This document shows, piece after piece, positions 51,369-60,595 of a DNA stretch of 64,000 bases (the first letter of the stretch is position 1; every line of letters starts with the position of its first letter). A program made the position numbers and the translations under genes. The notes under the pieces were generated by a model that saw only the letters and a list, made by a program, of their open reading frames with translations, was not told where the DNA came from and ran no database searches. Source of the DNA: Thermoflavimicrobium dichotomicum (lineage in GTDB: Bacteria; Bacillota; Bacilli; Thermoactinomycetales; Thermoactinomycetaceae); assembly GCF_900114055.1 (NCBI RefSeq), contig NZ_FORR01000009.1:62001-126000 (forward strand), given 5' to 3'.

Positions 51369-52748
51369 TTATATATGAATGGCCTGACCGGTGGCACTGA
51401 GTACCGCTTCATGAATGGCTTCGGAGAGTGTGGGGTGTGCAGCGATGAAATCTTCCATGGCATCGACAGTCATTTCCGCGTGAAGTATCATCGTTCCTTC
51501 TCCGATCAATTCGGTAGCATGCGCCCCCACAATGGAAAGACCGATAATCTCCTGAAATTCCGGATGAACGATGACCTTCACTTTGCCACTGATCTCTTGA
51601 TGAATCAACGCTTTTCCGTTGGCTGAAAAAGGAAACTCACCAATACGGATATCTCCGTATTTCTCTCTGGCTTCTTTTTCTGTCAACCCGACTGCGGCGA
51701 TCTCCGGCCATGTGTAAATACAGCGCGGAACTGCGCGATAGTTGATCGATTTCTCTTCCCCGCAAGCATTTGAAGCGGCCACCATTCCTTCATGGAAAGC
51801 CACATGTGCCAGTTGTATACCCCCAATCACATCACCACAGGCATATATGTGTGGCACATTTGTCTGCATCTGTTCATTGACTTCGATTCCCCGACTGGTA
51901 TAACGAACACCGGCACGTTCCAGACCCAGCTCTTTTACTCTCGGTTTCCTTCCGATTGATACCAGAACAAGATCGGCCGTGATCTCTTGCATCTGCCCTT
52001 CTTTCTCAAAGGTTACCTTCTTTGTTTGACGGTCCGCTTGTTTAACGGTTGCCGCGGTGTGGATGACGACACCGTCTTTTTGCAATTGTTTTTGCAAAAG
52101 GGACGCCGTATCCGCATCTTCCTGCGGCAGGATTTGGCTGGCCGCTTCGATGATCGTCACCTTACTGCCCACCCGGCTAAATATACTGGCAAATTCACAA
52201 CCGATCACACCCCCGCCAATAATGAGAAGGGATGTTGGAATCTCAGATAATTCAAGAGCCTGTTTGCTGTGGATGATCCATTGGCCGTCAAAAGGGGCAA
52301 AGGGCAATGCGGCCGGTTCAGAACCTGTCGCTATAATGATTCGCTCGGCCGAAATTTCCTCTTTCCCGTCAGCCGTTTCCACTTGCAGGCGTTGATCGTC
52401 AATAAACGTGGCTTTTCCGTTCACCACCCGGACTCGATTCTTTTTCATCAAATACCCGATTCCCATGACCAGTTTTTTTACCACTTTGTTTTTATACTGT
52501 TGCACCCGTTTCCAGTTAAGATGCACCTGATCCGAAGGTACCTCGATCCCGAAACGATCCGCATGCTTCAACTTTTCGTACACGTTTACACTTTCCAGTA
52601 AGGACTTGGTCGGCATACAACCTTCGTTCAAACACGTTCCACCCAGTTTCGCCTCTTCAACAAGAACCACCTGTTTCCCCAACCGGGCCGCCGTTATGGC
52701 AGCCACATAGCCGGATGGCCCCCCACCGATAATGGCTATGGTGCTCAT
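51369..52748 (-). CDS. acoL: Dihydrolipoyl dehydrogenase of the acetoin complex (E3)
   Basis: Reoxidises dihydrolipoamide on AcoC using FAD and NAD+. It has 459 residues: IIGGGPSGYVAAITAARLG (FAD), redox disulfide GGTCLNEGCMPTKSLL, LLIIGGGVIGCEFASIFSRVG (NAD), ACGDVIGGIQLAHVAFHEG, and the catalytic His-Glu in HAHPTLSEAIHEA-type AAHPTLSEAIHEAV. Last intact gene of lipB-acoA-acoB-acoC-acoL. Confidence 0.95.
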   Translation of the reverse strand: MSTIAIIGGGPSGYVAAITAARLGKQVVLVEEAKLGGTCLNEGCMPTKSLLESVNVYEKLKHADRFGIEVPSDQVHLNWKRVQQYKNKVVKKLVMGIGYLMKKNRVRVVNGKATFIDDQRLQVETADGKEEISAERIIIATGSEPAALPFAPFDGQWIIHSKQALELSEIPTSLLIIGGGVIGCEFASIFSRVGSKVTIIEAASQILPQEDADTASLLQKQLQKDGVVIHTAATVKQADRQTKKVTFEKEGQMQEITADLVLVSIGRKPRVKELGLERAGVRYTSRGIEVNEQMQTNVPHIYACGDVIGGIQLAHVAFHEGMVAASNACGEEKSINYRAVPRCIYTWPEIAAVGLTEKEAREKYGDIRIGEFPFSANGKALIHQEISGKVKVIVHPEFQEIIGLSIVGAHATELIGEGTMILHAEMTVDAMEDFIAAHPTLSEAIHEAVLSATGQAIHI

Positions 52749-52763
52749 GATTCACCCTCCCTT

Positions 52764-54035
52764 CTAAAACAGCAGACTGTAAGGTTGTTCGAGATAGCGT
52801 TTGACTGTTGCAAGAAACTGGGCTGCAGGGGCTCCATCCAGGACACGATGGTCAAAGGTCAAACTTAACGGCAACAAACTGCGGCGTTGCAAAGATTCTC
52901 CGATATAGACAGGTGCATCCTGAACGGCACCGACACCGAGAATTCCTGCTTCCGGCGGATTGAGTACGGGAGTGAACACTTCCACTCCATAGGCGCCCAG
53001 ATTGCTGATGGTAAACGTCGATCCTTTCATATCCTCTGGACTCAATTGACCACTTCGCGCACGCAGTCCAAGGGATTGGATCTCTTTTGCCAGTTCGACG
53101 AGAGTCAGGCGTTCGGCATGGCGGATCACAGGAACCACCAGCCCATTTTCCAGGGCAACCGCAATTCCCAGATGCACATACGGATAGGTATAGATGCTGC
53201 CATCAATCCATGCACTATTCATTTGTTTATGCTGCTGCAGGGCGCATACAACAGCGCGGGCAATAAAGTGGGTGATGGTCAGTTTCAGTTCGTAACGGTT
53301 GTACACATTTTCTGCCGTTTGTTTTTGTAACTGGAGCAAATCACTTACATCTGTAGTCATGGTGAGGGAAAGCTGAGCACTCTGCTGCAAGCTTTCATAC
53401 ATGCGTGTGGCAATCACTTTTCTCATTCCGCTGACAACCTTGCGCTCTGTTGGAATAGAATCCTTCACGATTTCTTGTGCATAATCTGCCACGGCACTTT
53501 CCCTGGTTGCCAAGGATTTTCCCTGAATCGATGCAGCAGAAAGGCGCTCCCGGTCAGCGATTGCTTTTTCTACATCTTTCTTGGTAATACGCCCCTGTGG
53601 GCCTGTACCGACCAATGTATTGATATCCAGACCGGCTGCTTCTGCCATTTTACGGGCGACAGGTGTAATTTTCACTTTCCTTTTCTTCGTCGGTGGGATC
53701 GGAGTTGTCACTGATTGGACCGATTCGGCTGTTGCTGCCACTTGTTCGTTGGCAATTGAAGAAGTTTCACTTTTCTTTTCCGTTCCCACTTTTTCTCCCG
53801 GCTCGCCTATGTAACCGATCACCGTTCCGACCGGAACCACTTCACCGTTCGGAGCGACGATGTCCATCAGGACCCCGTCAGCGGGGGCTTCCACTTCCAT
53901 TTCGATTTTTTCTGAACTGATGACGACGACGATATCCCCTTTTTTTACCGGGTCTCCCGCATTCTTTTTCCATTCGACAACGGTTCCTTCTTTCATTCCC
54001 ATTCCGAGTTTCGGCATAATCACTTCACTGGCCAT
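52764..54035 (-). CDS. acoC: Dihydrolipoamide acetyltransferase of the acetoin complex (E2)
   Basis: Carries the acetyl group on lipoate to CoA. It has 423 residues: one lipoyl domain with K43 in SSEKIEMEVEA, an E1/E3-binding PSBD (KITPVARKMAEAAGLDINTLVGTG-PQGRITKKDVEKAI), and the catalytic trimer domain ending with LTFDHRVLDGAPAAQFL (His and Asp of HxxxDG). Linkers are Thr/Ala/Lys rich. Needs LipB/LipA-type lipoylation; lipB is in the same operon. Confidence 0.94.
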   Translation of the reverse strand: MASEVIMPKLGMGMKEGTVVEWKKNAGDPVKKGDIVVVISSEKIEMEVEAPADGVLMDIVAPNGEVVPVGTVIGYIGEPGEKVGTEKKSETSSIANEQVAATAESVQSVTTPIPPTKKRKVKITPVARKMAEAAGLDINTLVGTGPQGRITKKDVEKAIADRERLSAASIQGKSLATRESAVADYAQEIVKDSIPTERKVVSGMRKVIATRMYESLQQSAQLSLTMTTDVSDLLQLQKQTAENVYNRYELKLTITHFIARAVVCALQQHKQMNSAWIDGSIYTYPYVHLGIAVALENGLVVPVIRHAERLTLVELAKEIQSLGLRARSGQLSPEDMKGSTFTISNLGAYGVEVFTPVLNPPEAGILGVGAVQDAPVYIGESLQRRSLLPLSLTFDHRVLDGAPAAQFLATVKRYLEQPYSLLF

Positions 54036-54093
54036 CTTTGGTCCCTCCTTTTTATATAAAGAGGTGAAGACCTTGCCTCACCTCCTGTCCTTC

Positions 54094-55137
54094 TCATCGA
54101 TTGGCAACTGCGAGGATGGTCTCATCTCCGATCAGCTCGGAAACCGTTTGTATGACTTTCTCCGGTGTTGGCAAATAGAGGTCTTCCAGAACAGGCGAAA
54201 ATGGTACAGGTGTGTGTGGTGCAGTAATTCTCTTAATAGGTGCATCCAGAAGATCAAACCCTTTGTCCGCAACGAGGGCGGCAATATCTGTAGCCATGCT
54301 GCAACGCGGGTTGGCTTCATCGATCACGATAAGGCGGTTCGTTTTTTCCACAGAAGCGAGAATGGTCTCTTCATCCAGCGGAGAGAGGCTGCGAGGATCG
54401 ACCACTTCCACTTCAATTCCTTTTTTCGCAAGGATCTCTGCCGCTTCAAGAGCCGTGTGCACCTGCTTGCCAATGGCAACAATCGTGAGGTCCGACCCTT
54501 CCCGTTTGATATCTGCTTTGCCAAGCGGTATGGTATAATACCCTTCAGGCACTTCGCCTTTCATGTTGTAAAGGGTTTTATCCTCAAAGAAAACAACCGG
54601 ATCGTTATCCTCGATCGATGCCAGGAGCAGTCCCTTGGCATCCGCCGGTGTGGAAGGAACGACCACTTTAATACCCGGGATGTGCGTGAAAAGCGCATAC
54701 AGACTTTGCGAATGTTGTGCAGCTGCCCGAAATCCTGCGCCATGCATGGTACGGATCGTTAAAGGAACCTGCGCTTTGCCGCCAAACATGTAGCGTAATT
54801 TGGCACACTGATTCATGATCTGGTCGAGACAGGAGCCGACAAAATCGTTAAACATCAACTCGGCAATCGGTCGCAGCCCAGTCGCTGCCGCCCCCACGGC
54901 CGCACCAATAAAACCGGCTTCACTAATCGGGGTATCCAGAACGCGGTCACGTCCGAATTCCTTGACCAACCCTTTGGTAACGCCCAATACGCCTCCCCAC
55001 GCTTCATCATCCTGCAGGTGATCCACTTGTGCTCCTCCAGCCACGTCCTCCCCCAGCAAAATCACGTTTTCATCCGCTCGCATTGCCAGTTTCATCGCTT
55101 CATTGATCGCATCAGAAAAACTTATTTTTCTGCTCAT
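54094..55137 (-). CDS. acoB: Acetoin dehydrogenase E1 beta subunit
   Basis: 347 residues, transketolase-like pyrimidine-binding E1 beta: SDAINEAMKLAMRADENVILLGEDVAGG, GVLGVTKGLVKEFGRDRVLDTPISEAGFIGAAVGAA and LRPIAELMFNDFVG, typical for the AcoB/PdhB group. With AcoA it cleaves acetoin to acetaldehyde and an acetyl group. ATG 55137 follows GGAGGTG; an ATG six codons upstream overlaps the acoA stop and that site. Confidence 0.94.
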   Translation of the reverse strand: MSRKISFSDAINEAMKLAMRADENVILLGEDVAGGAQVDHLQDDEAWGGVLGVTKGLVKEFGRDRVLDTPISEAGFIGAAVGAAATGLRPIAELMFNDFVGSCLDQIMNQCAKLRYMFGGKAQVPLTIRTMHGAGFRAAAQHSQSLYALFTHIPGIKVVVPSTPADAKGLLLASIEDNDPVVFFEDKTLYNMKGEVPEGYYTIPLGKADIKREGSDLTIVAIGKQVHTALEAAEILAKKGIEVEVVDPRSLSPLDEETILASVEKTNRLIVIDEANPRCSMATDIAALVADKGFDLLDAPIKRITAPHTPVPFSPVLEDLYLPTPEKVIQTVSELIGDETILAVANR

Positions 55138-55154
55138 GTTTGACACCTCCAGCA

Positions 55155-56150
55155 TTATTGGTAAGAAACATAGACATCCTTCAAGAGCTCATCCGCAGAC
55201 GGATACGGGCTTTCTTCTGCAAACTGCACAGCTTCTGAAACCGCTTTCTCAACATCGTTGTCGATGCGATCAAGCTCCTGTTCGGTTAACACGTTGTTAG
55301 ACAAAAGATATTGGCGGAAGATTTGGATGGAATCTCTCTCAGACAGATTTTCCTGCTTCTCCTCTTCTGTCTTGTACTTTTGCGCATCTCCCTCGAAGTG
55401 CCCGTAATTGCGGTAGGTTTTACACTCAATCAATGTGGGTCCTTCTCCATTTCGCGCTCTGATAACCGCTTCTTTTGCTGCCCTGTATACGGCCATCACA
55501 TCTTTTCCATCCACAATCACACCAGGAATGTTATAAGCGGCCGCCCGCTGGGCAATATCGGTACAACTGGATGCATAAGAGAATGGAGTGGCCTCCCCGT
55601 ATCCATTGTTTTCTGCAACAAAAATGACCGGCAATTTCCAGATGGCTGCCAGGTTAATCCCTTCATGGAACGTTCCCTGGTTGTTGGCTCCGTCGCCAAA
55701 GAAACAAACCGATACGGCATCGGTCCCTTTCAACTTCGCTGTCAATGCCGAACCGCATGCAAGAGGAAATCCTCCGCCCACAATTCCGTTGGCACCAAGC
55801 ATACCTTTTTCCAGATCGGCAATATGCATGGAGCCGCCTTTCCCTTTGCACAGTCCTGTGACTTTCCCGTAAATTTCGGCCATCATGCCGTTCAGATCGC
55901 ATTCTTTGGCAATACAATGACCATGTCCGCGGTGAGTACTTGTAATACTGTCTTTTTCATTCAAATGGGCGCATACGCCGACAGCTACCGCTTCTTCTCC
56001 CGCATACAGATGAACGAAACCCGGCAAAATCCCGCGGGCAAACAGTTCATGAACACGGTCTTCAAACTTGCGGATTTCCACCATTTTCTGATACATCCAG
56101 ATCGCTTGCTCACGCGATAACTCCTGTTTTTTCCCCTCGGTCATTTTCAT
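55155..56150 (-). CDS. acoA: Acetoin dehydrogenase E1 alpha subunit
   Basis: 331 residues. Thiamine-diphosphate motif GDGANNQGTFHEGINLAAIW ... VAENNGYGEATP; also KMVEIRKFEDRVHELFARG and HRGHGHCIAKECDLNGMMAEIYGK, as in AcoA/PdhA. Close length match to acetoin-specific E1 alpha. ATG with AGGAGGATACG; its start lies 41 bases inside the end of lipB, so translation is coupled. Confidence 0.94.
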   Translation of the reverse strand: MKMTEGKKQELSREQAIWMYQKMVEIRKFEDRVHELFARGILPGFVHLYAGEEAVAVGVCAHLNEKDSITSTHRGHGHCIAKECDLNGMMAEIYGKVTGLCKGKGGSMHIADLEKGMLGANGIVGGGFPLACGSALTAKLKGTDAVSVCFFGDGANNQGTFHEGINLAAIWKLPVIFVAENNGYGEATPFSYASSCTDIAQRAAAYNIPGVIVDGKDVMAVYRAAKEAVIRARNGEGPTLIECKTYRNYGHFEGDAQKYKTEEEKQENLSERDSIQIFRQYLLSNNVLTEQELDRIDNDVEKAVSEAVQFAEESPYPSADELLKDVYVSYQ

Positions 56151-56820
56151 ACTCGTATCCTCCTATCGTTGGTTGATGATGGCAGACATGACAGGTGGTT
56201 TGCAGATTTCGTTCGAATGCTGCAACCAGCTGTTGTTGAACCATCGACATTTCCGGTGCATATCCCAACTCTTTGGCGAGTGAAGTAACCCCAAACTGCG
56301 CCAAACCGCAAGGGATGATATTCTGAAAGTGGGTGAGATTCGGTCGTACATTCAATGCCAGACCGTGAAACGTTACCCCACGGCTGATCCCGATTCCGAT
56401 CGCACAGATCTTGCGGTCCTGAATCCAGACTCCCGGATATCCTTCTTTCCGCTGTCCTTCCAGGTGGTAAAAGGATAGGACATCACACACGATTTGTTCC
56501 AACAAACGCACAAACCCGATCGGTGTGAGTCCGGCCTCCCGAAGATGGATAATGGGATAGGCCACCATTTGGCCCGGACCATGATACGTGATATCCCCGC
56601 CGCGGTTGGAACGGTAGATTCCGAACCCCTGTTTCTTCAGTTGATCCGGTGGGTATAACAAATGCTCCCATTTTTGGTCGGAACCCATCGTATAGGTTGG
56701 CGGGTGTTCAAGCAAGAAAAGGGTATCTTCGATTTCACCTCTCTTGCGCTTTTCCACAAATTCTTTTTGCCAGTGAAGAGCCGTTTCATAGTGCACCTCC
56801 TGGCATAGATAAACCTGCAA
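56110..56820 (-). CDS. lipB: Octanoyltransferase LipB
   Basis: Transfers octanoyl from ACP to lipoyl domains, the first step of lipoate attachment. It has about 236 residues. Motifs: LLEHPPTYTMGSD, RSNRGGDITYHGPGQMVAYPI (RGGxxTxHGPGQ), GVTFHGLALNV and the catalytic Cys in IIPCGLAQFGVTSL. The start is probably TTG at 56820, seven bases after GGGAGG; a GTG three codons earlier abuts that site. Bacillales usually use LipM/LipL for this task, so a LipB in the aco operon is notable and points to AcoC as its substrate. Confidence 0.9.
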   Translation of the reverse strand: MQVYLCQEVHYETALHWQKEFVEKRKRGEIEDTLFLLEHPPTYTMGSDQKWEHLLYPPDQLKKQGFGIYRSNRGGDITYHGPGQMVAYPIIHLREAGLTPIGFVRLLEQIVCDVLSFYHLEGQRKEGYPGVWIQDRKICAIGIGISRGVTFHGLALNVRPNLTHFQNIIPCGLAQFGVTSLAKELGYAPEMSMVQQQLVAAFERNLQTTCHVCHHQPTIGGYEYENDRGEKTGVIA

Positions 56821-56850
56821 ACCTTTCACCTCCCTGCACTTTTCCTTTAT

Positions 56851-56867
56851 TGCAAATTGGATGCCAA
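56851..56867 (-). promoter_or_regulatory. Sigma-54 (-24/-12) promoter of the lipB-aco operon
   Basis: Minus-strand TTGGCATCCAATTTGCA: GG and GC dinucleotides separated by exactly 10 bases, matching TGGCAC-N5-TTGCW. 31 bases upstream of the lipB start, with AcoR (sigma-54 activator) encoded next door. Confidence 0.85.
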
Positions 56868-56939
56868 TTTGATTTCGATTACTTCTTCCGTTTTTTCGCA
56901 GGATTTTTTGCGCAAGACCTGTTTCACGTTTAGACAGAA

Positions 56940-56965
56940 TGGGACAGATGTCTCATTTTGTCTCA
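56940..56965. promoter_or_regulatory. Probable AcoR upstream activating sites
   Basis: Near-palindrome TGGGACAGATGTCTCA (56940-56955) and a further half-site TGTCTCA (56959-56965), centred about 100 bases upstream of the sigma-54 promoter, the usual enhancer distance. Assignment to AcoR is by position. Confidence 0.65.
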
Positions 56966-56977
56966 TTTTGTTTACAC

Positions 56978-57010
56978 AAAAAAACCATGTCACCTGAGAT
57001 GACATGGTTC
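56978..57010 (-). terminator. Terminator of acoR
   Basis: Minus-strand AACCATGTCA / TGACATGGTT with a seven-base loop then TTTTTTT. The MITE-like element at 57014-57125 sits between this hairpin and the acoR stop. Confidence 0.85.
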
Positions 57011-57013
57011 AGC

Positions 57014-57125
57014 TTGTTGACAAAGTATCCGTTATATGCCGGTTTTCCTTTTCCGTTTCACTCCCGTTGCTTCAATACGAGCAATAAGTCGTTCAACTGG
57101 AAAAGGAAAACCAGGTTTGTCAACA
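57014..57125. mobile_element. MITE-like element, copy 2 (112 bp)
   Basis: Terminal inverted repeat TTGTTGACAAA ... TTTGTCAACA, with internal CCGGTTTTCCTTTTCC / GGAAAAGGAAAACC arms, so the unit forms one long hairpin. Same length as the copy at 45380-45491. It lies between acoR and its terminator. Confidence 0.8.
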
Positions 57126-57133
57126 GCCTCGGC

Positions 57134-58999
57134 TTATAACAACCGGTACTTTTTGAGTCTGCGGTAAAAAGTGCTCCGTGGAATGTTTAACAATTTGGCT
57201 GCCAAGGAAGCATTTCCGCCCGTTTTCTTGAGAGCCTGAATGATTTCCTGTCTCTGCAATTCTTCGCGAAAAGTAAGGGATTTCTCTCGTTTTGCGTAAC
57301 TTGGATCCCCAGATGCAGCCTGATCCATTTGATGAACGAACAGATGCTCTGCAAGTGAAGGATCCGGTGCATTTCCTCCCGAGAGGATGCGCAGCCGTTC
57401 CAAAACATTGAAAAGTTCTCGGATATTTCCTGGCCAGTCATAGTCGACCATTTTCTCCATGATGACATCCGGTATGTCCACATGCCAGTGATTCTTCTGA
57501 CAATAATAACGAATCAGGCAGGGGATGTCCTCTTTCCGTTCCCGCAAGGCAGGCACATAGATTGGAAATACATAGAGACGGTAAAAAAGATCTTCCCGAA
57601 ATGTTCCTTCCCGTACCATTTGGCGAAGATCATGATGAGTAGCTGTAATCACGCGGATATTCAGGGGAATCGCTTTCTTGCCACCGATTGGTGTAACCTC
57701 CCGCTCTTGCAGGACGCGTAACAAGGCAACCTGCATGGCAGGGGGGATCTCACCGATTTCGTCGAGAAAAATCGTTCCGTGATTGGCCTGTTCAAATTTC
57801 CCTTGGTGACCTTGACGGCGTGCCCCGGTAAACGCACCTTCCACATAACCGAACAATTCGCTTTCCATCAGGTCACGAGGAATCGCCCCACAGTTGACAG
57901 CAACAAAGGGCCCGTCTTTATATGCGCTATTTTGGTGAATCGCGCGGGCGATCCACTCTTTTCCCGTTCCGCTCTCCCCATAAATATGAACATTTGCGTC
58001 TGTACAGGCGACTCGTTCCATATCCCGTAATGTTCGTTGAAACGCTTCACTTGTTCCCGTTTCTCCCGGAAAAAAGAATGAGACAGAAGACTTTTGGATT
58101 TCCTTCGTATGTGTAAGTATTTTCGGCTTTGAATATGTCAGGTAAATGCAAAAGCCGATGTGTCCGCCGTGATGATGGGAGTATAAAGGGGTACAGCTTC
58201 GCTCCTTGTATCCATATTCCTTTAGATCCGTAACTTTCATCATTTCCCACTGCGGGACCTCGGTTCGCACGTTCTGGCTGGCACAGACAATCTTTTTCTT
58301 GCGGTTACAGATCACGACGGGAATATTGGTCTGCAGCAAATCGAGGGACTGCTGGATCAGTTCCAGACGGTCATTTTGTTCACGCATTTTCCATTCGTGT
58401 TCGATGGCATATGCAGCAGATACGACGGCAGCGAGTGTAAGGGGGTGATGGTATTGAACGGGGCTGGATACATTGATCACTCCCAATAAGGTCCCTTCAT
58501 CATTACAAATGGGAGCGGCAGAGCACGTCCACTCTTGGGAAGCCAGGGAGTAATGTTCAGAACCGACCACCGTTATCGGCTCCTTGATAATCAACGAGGT
58601 TCCGATGGCATTGGTCCCCACTTCCTCTTCTGTCCATTTGACACCCTCGACAAAGTTGATTCTTTGCGCCAAACGCAGTACTTCTTGATCTCCCTTGATG
58701 GTTAGTACATATCCTTGTGGATCGATCAATAAAACAATGGAATGCGACCCTTTGATATACTTGAGCAATTTTTCTACATAGGGAAGGGCGATCTCAAGAA
58801 GTAAAGCGTTTTCTTTCTTACGGCGGTGAAACGGGTTACCGGTCAAAACTTGCTTCCCTTCACCTGAGTGCGGATTGACACCCACTTTTTTACAACGTAA
58901 CCACGACTCCGAAATCCGTTTTTGTAATCGTGAAGTGTCCAACACGCCCTCTTGTACAAACTGTTTCCATACACGTTGTGAAACAGTACCAAACGTCAT
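57134..58999 (-). CDS. acoR: Sigma-54-dependent activator of acetoin catabolism AcoR
   Basis: 621 residues: N-terminal GAF-containing sensor half ([17 protein letters not shown], then [46 protein letters not shown]-like block), AAA+ domain with Walker [12 protein letters not shown], the sigma-54 contact loop GAFTGA, Walker [11 protein letters not shown], and a Fis-type HTH ([22 protein letters not shown]). AcoR senses acetoin and drives the aco operon from the -24/-12 promoter downstream. Start ATG with AAAGGAG. Confidence 0.94.
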   Translation of the reverse strand: MTFGTVSQRVWKQFVQEGVLDTSRLQKRISESWLRCKKVGVNPHSGEGKQVLTGNPFHRRKKENALLLEIALPYVEKLLKYIKGSHSIVLLIDPQGYVLTIKGDQEVLRLAQRINFVEGVKWTEEEVGTNAIGTSLIIKEPITVVGSEHYSLASQEWTCSAAPICNDEGTLLGVINVSSPVQYHHPLTLAAVVSAAYAIEHEWKMREQNDRLELIQQSLDLLQTNIPVVICNRKKKIVCASQNVRTEVPQWEMMKVTDLKEYGYKERSCTPLYSHHHGGHIGFCIYLTYSKPKILTHTKEIQKSSVSFFFPGETGTSEAFQRTLRDMERVACTDANVHIYGESGTGKEWIARAIHQNSAYKDGPFVAVNCGAIPRDLMESELFGYVEGAFTGARRQGHQGKFEQANHGTIFLDEIGEIPPAMQVALLRVLQEREVTPIGGKKAIPLNIRVITATHHDLRQMVREGTFREDLFYRLYVFPIYVPALRERKEDIPCLIRYYCQKNHWHVDIPDVIMEKMVDYDWPGNIRELFNVLERLRILSGGNAPDPSLAEHLFVHQMDQAASGDPSYAKREKSLTFREELQRQEIIQALKKTGGNASLAAKLLNIPRSTFYRRLKKYRLL

Positions 59000-59827
59000 T
59001 ATGTACCTGCTCCTTTCTTCATTTTAGGTACATCACATCGAGGGAGAAAAAAAGGAGGGGTTCATCGGAGGAAAAAAGCCGGTCCATACTATTCTTCCTG
59101 TATACATGTTTTTCCCGTCTTCACTTTATATAGTAAGCGGTTTCACTTTCCGGAACTTTTCCAGATTCATCCAATGATTTTGGAAAGTGATTACTTGAAG
59201 CAGGGGCTTACTTAGTCCTGTTGTTTGAAACACGAAGCTCTCCATTGGAGGAGTGTATACAATCTGGTTATTCGAAATATCTAAACGTTCAAATTGCAAC
59301 AGTCGTGTCAATGGTTGGAAATGACGTGGGTACTTTTATAGCGTTTATGAAATTAACTTCTATAACAAGCGGCCTTGATATGCTTGGGGAAATATCTCTA
59401 ATTCTATTTTAGTCTGAAAATTTATTGAAAGTAAAGGGTGAATCGGGTCTCTAAGCGTACCGGAAAATTGTTTATAAAAACAGCTTTCTCGAATTCTTAG
59501 CTTAGAAAAAAAGTCAGTGAAAAAGTAGGGAGGAGTTTCTACAAAGATTGCGTAGCGGGAAATTGATGTTATTTGCCTCTCAGAAGTTTAAATGTAAGTG
59601 ATGGGGAGTTTTTTTCTCCAATCTGAGGAATGGAGCAGGAACAGAGGGGATGAAAAACCCTCTTTCTTATCCTTTTTTCTTTCTAACTGATTAATAGCAT
59701 ACATAATCAGCGGGCTGACCAAAAGCACTCTTTACTCTCCCACTCCTGCCCTGTTATAATTGTATTTATTTTAATTATAATTTGTAAGTTAATTACACGG
59801 TTACATAGAATAGGGGTAAAAAAGGGA
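59000..59827. other. Gene-poor region with decayed sequence
   Basis: 828 bases between acoR and the AbrB antitoxin gene. It contains the LRR-protein relic (59126-59415, minus) and otherwise only short frames without ribosome sites. A weak hairpin AGAGGG / CCCTCT (about 59653-59674) followed by TTTCTT is present on the plus strand. No RNA gene recognised. Confidence 0.5.
59126..59415 (-). pseudogene. Internalin-like leucine-rich-repeat protein relic
   Basis: The minus strand reads IRDISPSISRPLVIEVNFINAIK (59400-59330) and then, after a frameshift, FQPLTRLLQFERLDISNNQI. Both fit the 22-residue LRR pattern (IxDISPLxxLxxLxxLxxxNxI). It ends with a stop at 59126. There is no start or ribosome site, and stops lie between the two frames. 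A short decayed fragment; the rest of the protein is not in the window. Confidence 0.45.
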
Positions 59828-60103
59828 ATGAGTGTGAAGGAAATGGAAATCAAAGGCTATAGAAAAGCCGGCAGGATGGGAAATAGCCTAGGTATTGAGA
59901 TCCCCAAGGAAATTGCAGAAAAGCTTAACATTAAGGCTGGAGATGATTTTGAAGTTACTGCAAACACTGAAACAGGAGAAATCACCATTAGACATGTAAA
60001 AAAAATTCCTCTTGCTGGAGGCCTCACCCCTGAAATGGAAAAAGAGTTAGAAGACATCTTCAAAAGATACGAGAATACCTTTAAGAACCTGAAGGATAGA
60101 TAA
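59828..60103 (+). CDS. AbrB/MazE-type antitoxin
   Basis: 91 residues. N-terminal SpoVT-AbrB swapped-hairpin DNA-binding domain: YRKAGRMGNSLGIEIPKEIAEKLNIKAGDDFEVTANTETGEITIR. The C-terminal 35 residues (LTPEMEKELEDIFKRYENTFKNL) would bind the toxin. Four bases separate it from the Doc-like gene. A weak ribosome site (AAAAAGGGA) precedes the ATG. Likely autoregulatory. Confidence 0.85.
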   Translation: MSVKEMEIKGYRKAGRMGNSLGIEIPKEIAEKLNIKAGDDFEVTANTETGEITIRHVKKIPLAGGLTPEMEKELEDIFKRYENTFKNLKDR

Positions 60104-60107
60104 GTTC

Positions 60108-60429
60108 ATGAAAATAAAGTACCTTACACTCGAGCAAATCTTTGAAATTCATTATAAGGTCATGGCTACTTTTGGTGAGGGTGAAGATGTAGGGGTTATG
60201 TTTAAAAATGTTCTTCTCTCAGCAGTGATCAGACCCCAAAGTGAATATTTTGGCAAGAACTATTCCCATCCCTTTGGGAAAAGACAGTGCCTCTTATACA
60301 AGCAATTACACAAAACCATATTTTCAAAAATGGCAACAAAAGGACTGCCTTTGCTGTTGCTAACTTTTTATCAATGGTTATAGGCTTCACATGAACGAAA
60401 AAGATGGAGAGGAATTAATGGTATCCTAG
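60108..60429 (+). pseudogene. Doc/Fic-family toxin, frameshifted
   Basis: Begins normally (KYLTLEQIFEIHYKVMATFGEGEDVGVMFKN, then LLSAVIRPQSEYFG), as in Doc. After the HP at about 60276 the family sequence continues only in another frame: LWEKTVPLIQAITQNHIFKN and GNKRTAFAVANFLSM, giving the Fic motif HIFKNGNKRTA. It shifts again to NGYRLHMNEKDGEELMVS ending at 60429. The uninterrupted frame ends at 60383 without the motif. Two frameshifts mean the toxin is inactive unless recoding occurs or these are sequencing errors. Confidence 0.75.
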
Positions 60430-60514
60430 CCCTTGAGTTTTCCAGTAAATGTATTTTCAAAAAATAAGTGAGCAATTTGAGCTTCCAAAAATGTTAGTGG
60501 CAATATTCTTCATA

Positions 60515-60552
60515 TAAAAAGAAACCAGGCTGAGTTGAGTTAGCCTAGTTTC
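60515..60552 (-). terminator. Terminator of the meta-cleavage cluster
   Basis: Minus-strand GAAACTAGGCT / AGCCTGGTTTC with one mismatch, then TTTTT, 44 bases beyond the dioxygenase stop. Confidence 0.8.
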
Positions 60553-60595
60553 CATTTGTAATGGCTATTTTGTTTTTTATGGTAAAAAATGTATT

